From Pseudomonadota bacterium (GTDB lineage Bacteria > Pseudomonadota > Alphaproteobacteria > SP197), in the NCBI GenBank assembly GCA_039028155.1, contig JBCCIS010000002.1, positions 124,001-188,000 on the forward strand: a stretch of 64,000 nt of DNA, given 5' to 3'. Below are positions 60,568-64,000 of the stretch, piece by piece (the stretch's first letter is position 1; each line of letters starts with the position of its first letter). The position numbers and the translations under genes are program-made. The notes beneath the pieces are model-generated. The model did not search any database and was not told the DNA's origin. It worked only from the letters and a program-made list of their open reading frames with translations.

Positions 60568-61776
60568 CTAGACCAGCAGTTCCCGTAACACGCTGTTGAG
60601 CAGCGGGCGGCCTTGGGGCGTCAGACGGAGTGTGTCGTCCAGCGCTGCCAGATGGCCTGAAGCGACAAGACGCGCGCGGCGCGTTGGTGCGACCGCATCA
60701 TCAAGTCCCACACCGGCCGCCCGGCGCATGGCCGCGTCGGAGAGGCCGTCAGTCAGCCGAAGCCCCATCATCAGGACCTCCTCAATGCGCTCATGCCGTT
60801 CGACCTCCAGGACTTCAGCCGTCCCGTCACCGCGTGTCTCGACGGCGCTCAGCCACGTTTCCGGCGCCTTCTCCTGACGCCGCGCGACGGTGACGCCGCT
60901 ATCGCTCAGGCGGCCGTGGGCGCCCGGTCCGACGCCGACCCAATCGCCGGACAGCCAATAGATGAGATTGTGGCGGCTCTCCGCGCCGGGCCGCGCATGA
61001 TTGGAAACCTCATAGGCCGGCAGATCGGCCGACGCGGTCATTGTCTGGGTGAGCTCGTAGAGATCGGCGGCGTGATCGTCGTCGGGCACCACGAGCTCAC
61101 CGCGTCGCGCGAGCGTCCAGAAGCGCGTGCCCTGCTCCAAACTCAGTTGATAGAGCGATAGATGCTCGGTGCCGAAGTCGAGCGCGCGCGCCAGTTCCGC
61201 CTGCCACTGATCGGGCGTCTGGCCGGGCCGCGCATAGATCAGGTCGAAACTGGTTCGCCCGACGCTTGCGTTAGCGATGTCCAGAGCACGCAGCGCCTCG
61301 GCCACAGTGTGCTGGCGGCCCAGCAGACGTAGCGCATCGTCGTCAAGCGCCTGGATGCCGATCGACAGACGGTTGATGCCGGCCGCGGCATACCCGGCGA
61401 ACCGATCTGCCTCGACCGACCCGGGATTGGCCTCAAGCGTCACCTCGATATCGACGGCAAGCGGCCAGTGTTGCGCGATGCGCTCCAGGACCGCTTCGAC
61501 CGTCGCGACGGTCATCAACGATGGCGTGCCGCCGCCGAAGAAGATGCTGTCGACCGTTCGCTCCGGTGCCAAGGCCGCCATGGTATCGAGTTCGGTCGCC
61601 AAAGCCCGCGCCCAGCGCGCATCATCGATGGTATCCCGCACGTGGCTGTTGAAGTCGCAGTAGGGACACTTGGATTCACAGAACGGCCAATGCACATAGA
61701 TGCCGAAGCCGGGACTATCGGGATCGTGCTGGGGCATGTGGGTCGTTGCGGGCAGGGCCGTCATCGGCGCAACCAT
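60568..61776 (-). CDS. hemW: HemW-like radical SAM heme chaperone
   Basis: The 402-residue protein has the radical-SAM Cys motif Cys33-x3-Cys37-x2-Cys40 in PFCESKCPYCDF, FFGGGTPSLM and the HNLIYW segment of the HemW group. HemW delivers heme to respiratory proteins; it lacks the extra Cys of true HemN, so calling it coproporphyrinogen oxidase would be wrong. M at 61764 is an alternative start. It is convergent with the LpoA-like gene. Confidence 0.9.
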   Translation of the reverse strand: MVAPMTALPATTHMPQHDPDSPGFGIYVHWPFCESKCPYCDFNSHVRDTIDDARWARALATELDTMAALAPERTVDSIFFGGGTPSLMTVATVEAVLERIAQHWPLAVDIEVTLEANPGSVEADRFAGYAAAGINRLSIGIQALDDDALRLLGRQHTVAEALRALDIANASVGRTSFDLIYARPGQTPDQWQAELARALDFGTEHLSLYQLSLEQGTRFWTLARRGELVVPDDDHAADLYELTQTMTASADLPAYEVSNHARPGAESRHNLIYWLSGDWVGVGPGAHGRLSDSGVTVARRQEKAPETWLSAVETRGDGTAEVLEVERHERIEEVLMMGLRLTDGLSDAAMRRAAGVGLDDAVAPTRRARLVASGHLAALDDTLRLTPQGRPLLNSVLRELLV

Positions 61777-61817
61777 AACCGAGCCGGCGGCGCGAACCTA
61801 GATTTGCGAACAAAGGC

Positions 61818-61837
61818 AGAGCGGATTGACGCGCTCT
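61818..61837. repeat. Short palindrome at the end of the PhyH gene
   Basis: AGAGCG (61818-61823) and CGCTCT (61832-61837) form an inverted repeat overlapping the stop codon region of the PhyH gene. The AGAGCGGATT arm resembles that of the long palindrome at 10168-10229. It may act as a weak terminator. Confidence 0.4.
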
Positions 61838-62693
61838 AGACGTTCTGCAGGTCCTGTTCATCGTAGCCGGCGGCCTCGTGATTGGCCTTACGTGGCCCCA
61901 GCAGGAGCTCGGGGTTCCGGTCTTCGGACCAGCCGAGTACGGGCGTGTGGGCGCGATAGCCCAAAAGCTGCTGAACCCGCGGCGGCAGATCGGCGGCCTT
62001 ATCGGGCGGGCATGAGAGATACTGGTTCTCTTCCTGGCGCAGCCAACCGACGGAAAAGCCGGAGACGACGCCGGTGCGCGGCGTCTGCGTCCGGTTGATG
62101 CCGGCGCCGTGCAGAAGCGATCCCAGCCAGACCACGGCCGACCCCTTGGCCATCTCCGCCAACACCACATCGTCCTCGGTCGCCGTGCGATCGTGCGGCC
62201 ACAGATGGCTGCCAGGCACCATCCGTGTTGCGCCGTTCTCGGCGGTGAAATCCGTGCCAGCGACGATGAAGGAGAGCAGGATTTCCTTATCGCCCGGCTC
62301 AAGCTCGACATAGGGCTGGTAGACGCCGGTGTCGCGGTGCAGGGGCTGCAGCTTGCCGCCGGACCAGACCTGCAGAACGCCGAGGACCTGGACCTGATAG
62401 TTCTTGCAGTTCTCCAGCAGGACGGCATCGGCCAGTGCGCCGAGCAGCGGGTCGGCAATGATGTCGCCCGCTGCCGATGATTTGGCCGCCAGGGCGTGCA
62501 CCCGCTTCATCGCGCCGCCGAAGAACGCGCCGCCGGCCGCCGGCGTTCGGTCAAGCTCCGGCTGCACATCATCAATCAGGCGGCCAATGACGTCGTCTGA
62601 AAACAAACGGTCAATAACGACCACGCCGTCGTCGTTGAGCGCGGACAGGATCGTGTCTTGGGATGTGTCAGGGGTAAAGGACCGGATAGCCAT
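61836..62693 (-). CDS. Phytanoyl-CoA dioxygenase (PhyH)-family protein
   Basis: The 285-residue protein has the Fe(II)/2-oxoglutarate facial triad: His-x-Asp in LHRDTGVYQPY and the distal His in LLHGAGINRT, plus an Arg in that segment for 2-oxoglutarate. PhyH members hydroxylate lipids or small molecules such as ectoine. The substrate is unknown. AGGAGG stands ten bases upstream of the ATG. It lies between hemW and rdgB, an insertion in an otherwise housekeeping block. Confidence 0.85.
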   Translation of the reverse strand: MAIRSFTPDTSQDTILSALNDDGVVVIDRLFSDDVIGRLIDDVQPELDRTPAAGGAFFGGAMKRVHALAAKSSAAGDIIADPLLGALADAVLLENCKNYQVQVLGVLQVWSGGKLQPLHRDTGVYQPYVELEPGDKEILLSFIVAGTDFTAENGATRMVPGSHLWPHDRTATEDDVVLAEMAKGSAVVWLGSLLHGAGINRTQTPRTGVVSGFSVGWLRQEENQYLSCPPDKAADLPPRVQQLLGYRAHTPVLGWSEDRNPELLLGPRKANHEAAGYDEQDLQNV

Positions 62694-62742
62694 GGCGCGA
62701 CTGCCTCCTGTCGTGCCGGTCCACTATAGGACGATGCCGGTG

Positions 62743-63342
62743 TCAGGCTACCGTCGCGAATGCGGCGACCAGTTTCGCGAACGCCACCGCCCGGTGGCTG
62801 ATGGCGGCTTTCTCCGTCGGGTCCATCTCGCCGAAGGTGATCGCATAGCCGTCAGGGATGAAGATGGGGTCGTAACCGAAGCCGCGCGCGCCCCGGGGCG
62901 GGAAGGTCAACTCGCCCTCGATACGGCCCTCAAAACTGTGGGACTCGCCGCCGGGCCAGGCCATCGCGAGGACGCACACGAATGCGGCCCGGTGATTGGC
63001 CTGACCGGCAAGCTCGTGTTCGACACGCGTCATCGCGGCGCCGAAGTCACGGCCAGGTCCGGCCCAGCGAGCGCTCTTGATGCCGGGTTCCCCGCCCAGG
63101 GCCTCGACGGCGAGACCGGAATCGTCGGCCAGCACCGGCAGACCGGAGCCTTCGACGGCCGCGTGGGCCTTCAAAAGCGCGTTGGCGACGAAGCTGTCGC
63201 CGGTTTCTTCCGGTTCGTCGAGGCCGAGTTCCGCCGCCGAGACGACATCGCCACCCAGCGCCGCCAACAGTTCCCTTATCTCGGCGACCTTGCCCTCGTT
63301 GTGGCTGGCGATGACCAGCCGGTCGGGCCAGGTGAGCGCCAT
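62743..63342 (-). CDS. rdgB: RdgB/HAM1 non-canonical purine NTP pyrophosphatase
   Basis: The 199-residue protein has the family marks: [12 protein letters not shown] near 12, [15 protein letters not shown] near 73, FGYDPIFIP near 152 and ISHRAVAF at the end. It removes ITP and XTP from the nucleotide pool. It starts four bases after the rph stop, so the two are co-transcribed. Confidence 0.95.
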   Translation of the reverse strand: MALTWPDRLVIASHNEGKVAEIRELLAALGGDVVSAAELGLDEPEETGDSFVANALLKAHAAVEGSGLPVLADDSGLAVEALGGEPGIKSARWAGPGRDFGAAMTRVEHELAGQANHRAAFVCVLAMAWPGGESHSFEGRIEGELTFPPRGARGFGYDPIFIPDGYAITFGEMDPTEKAAISHRAVAFAKLVAAFATVA

Positions 63343-63346
63343 GATC

Positions 63347-64000
63347 TCAGATTCCGAGCGCTTGGCGCTGGATCGTGGTCAGCTCGGCGATGCCTGCGGT
63401 TGCGAGGTCGAGCAGCTCGACAAACGCTTCGCGCGAGAAGGGATCGGCTTCCGCCGTCGCCTGCACCTCGACCAGGCCACTGTCGCCGGTCATGACGAAG
63501 TTGGCGTCGGCTTCGGCCGTGCTGTCTTCCGCATAGTCCAGATCGAGCACGCCCTCGCCTTCCCAGATCCCGCACGAGATGGCGCCAACCTGGCCGATCA
63601 GCGGCAAACTGCTCAACAGACCCTGATCGACCAGGCCCCGCATGGCGATATGGAGCGCGACGTAGCCGCCGGTAATGGCCGCTGTCCGCGTGCCGCCATC
63701 GGCCTGGATAACGTCGCAGTCGAGCCTGACCTGGCGTTCGCCTAGTGCCTTGAGGTCGGTTACCGCGCGCATGCTGCGCCCGATCAGGCGCTGAATCTCC
63801 TGGGTCCGCCCGGATTGTTTGCCACGCGCGGCCTCGCGGTCGGTGCGGGTATTGGTGCTGCGCGGCAGCATACCGTACTCGGCGGTGACCCAGCCGCGGC
63901 CCTGGTCGCGCAGCCACGGCGGCACCCGTTCTTCGACACTGGCCGTGCACAGCACATGGGTGTCGCCAAACCGGGCCAGGCACGAGCCCTCGGCGTGTTT
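63347..64000 (-). CDS. rph: RNase PH, N-terminus cut by the window edge
   Basis: The frame is open from the stop at 63347 to the window end, giving 217 residues. It starts mid-protein with [20 protein letters not shown] and contains the RNase PH features [37 protein letters not shown]-like [20 protein letters not shown] and [10 protein letters not shown]. It trims tRNA 3' ends with phosphate. About twenty N-terminal residues lie outside the window. Confidence 0.95.
   Translation of the reverse strand, partial: KHAEGSCLARFGDTHVLCTASVEERVPPWLRDQGRGWVTAEYGMLPRSTNTRTDREAARGKQSGRTQEIQRLIGRSMRAVTDLKALGERQVRLDCDVIQADGGTRTAAITGGYVALHIAMRGLVDQGLLSSLPLIGQVGAISCGIWEGEGVLDLDYAEDSTAEADANFVMTGDSGLVEVQATAEADPFSREAFVELLDLATAGIAELTTIQRQALGI

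Noticed and set aside
60568-61776. Coproporphyrinogen III oxidase HemN
   Set aside because: The Cys motif and length fit HemW, which lacks the additional conserved Cys of HemN.
1-64000. CRISPR arrays, insertion sequences, prophage, tRNA or rRNA genes
   Set aside because: No repeated spacer-type arrays, transposase or integrase motifs, or RNA genes were recognised by reading both strands.

Overview
The window reads as chromosomal DNA of a GC-rich, probably free-living alphaproteobacterium, with a Rhodospirillales-like gene style. This is judged from gene content: an Hpt-yraN-gshB-hemW-rdgB-rph neighbourhood, a YifB/ComM ATPase, a CrtY-type carotenoid cluster and GTG starts with ATGA/GTGA/TAGTG overlaps. 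No rRNA, tRNA, CRISPR array, transposase or integrase was recognised. Gene density is high and no gene-free stretch exceeds about 300 bases. Both window edges cut genes: a TPR protein at the left and rph at the right.

Layout. 0-6 kb: TPR exported protein, a MATE transporter, a divergent pair of amidohydrolase and MarR regulator, an atypical ureohydrolase coupled to the MarR gene, and a DUF1344 periplasmic protein. 6-17 kb: a methylated-amine/betaine-like catabolic neighbourhood with a homocysteine S-methyltransferase, two Rieske oxygenases, a DUF4242 protein, a second MATE transporter, a Tat-exported urea/amide-type binding protein, a His-tailed MFS exporter and a trimethylamine-dehydrogenase/N-methylproline-demethylase-type flavoprotein. 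17-20 kb: MOSC protein, sulfite-oxidase-like molybdoenzyme, gamma-glutamyltransferase. 20-28.5 kb: carotenoid cluster in two operons. crtY-crtI-crtB runs on the plus strand. crtE-ABC ATPase-ABC permease-crtZ runs on the minus strand with every junction overlapping. A sterol-desaturase-type hydroxylase is divergent from crtY. 28.7-36.7 kb: ordinary metabolic and stress genes (serine hydrolase, SnoaL protein, SDR, enoyl-CoA hydratase, winged-helix/TPR regulator, 1-Cys peroxiredoxin, exported rhodanese, methyltransferase).

36.8-48 kb is the most unusual part. A papain-like cysteine peptidase is fused to an alpha/beta hydrolase. It is followed by a six-gene cluster: ArsI-like dioxygenase, SDR, Nif11-type small protein, carboxymuconolactone-decarboxylase-like protein, ArsR regulator and a second ArsI-like protein. 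A 32-bp near-perfect palindrome precedes the first gene. Then come an EamA transporter, comM, and a tandem pair of large TPR/ATP-grasp-like proteins with no recognised function. 48-52.7 kb: an unrecognised protein, a canonical agmatinase-family enzyme, an exported beta-lactamase-like hydrolase, a carnitinyl-CoA-dehydratase-like enzyme, and an EEP-family phosphatase/nuclease. 52.7-64 kb: DUF2161 nuclease-like protein, an EmrAB-type efflux pair, Hpt protein, gshB, BON lipoprotein, yraN, a LpoA-like lipoprotein, hemW, a PhyH dioxygenase, rdgB and rph.

A palindromic repeat family with a shared loop (GGCAGCATCCTC) appears three times, always just after the 3' end of a gene. A second type of palindrome, starting with AGAGC, occupies other intergenic gaps.
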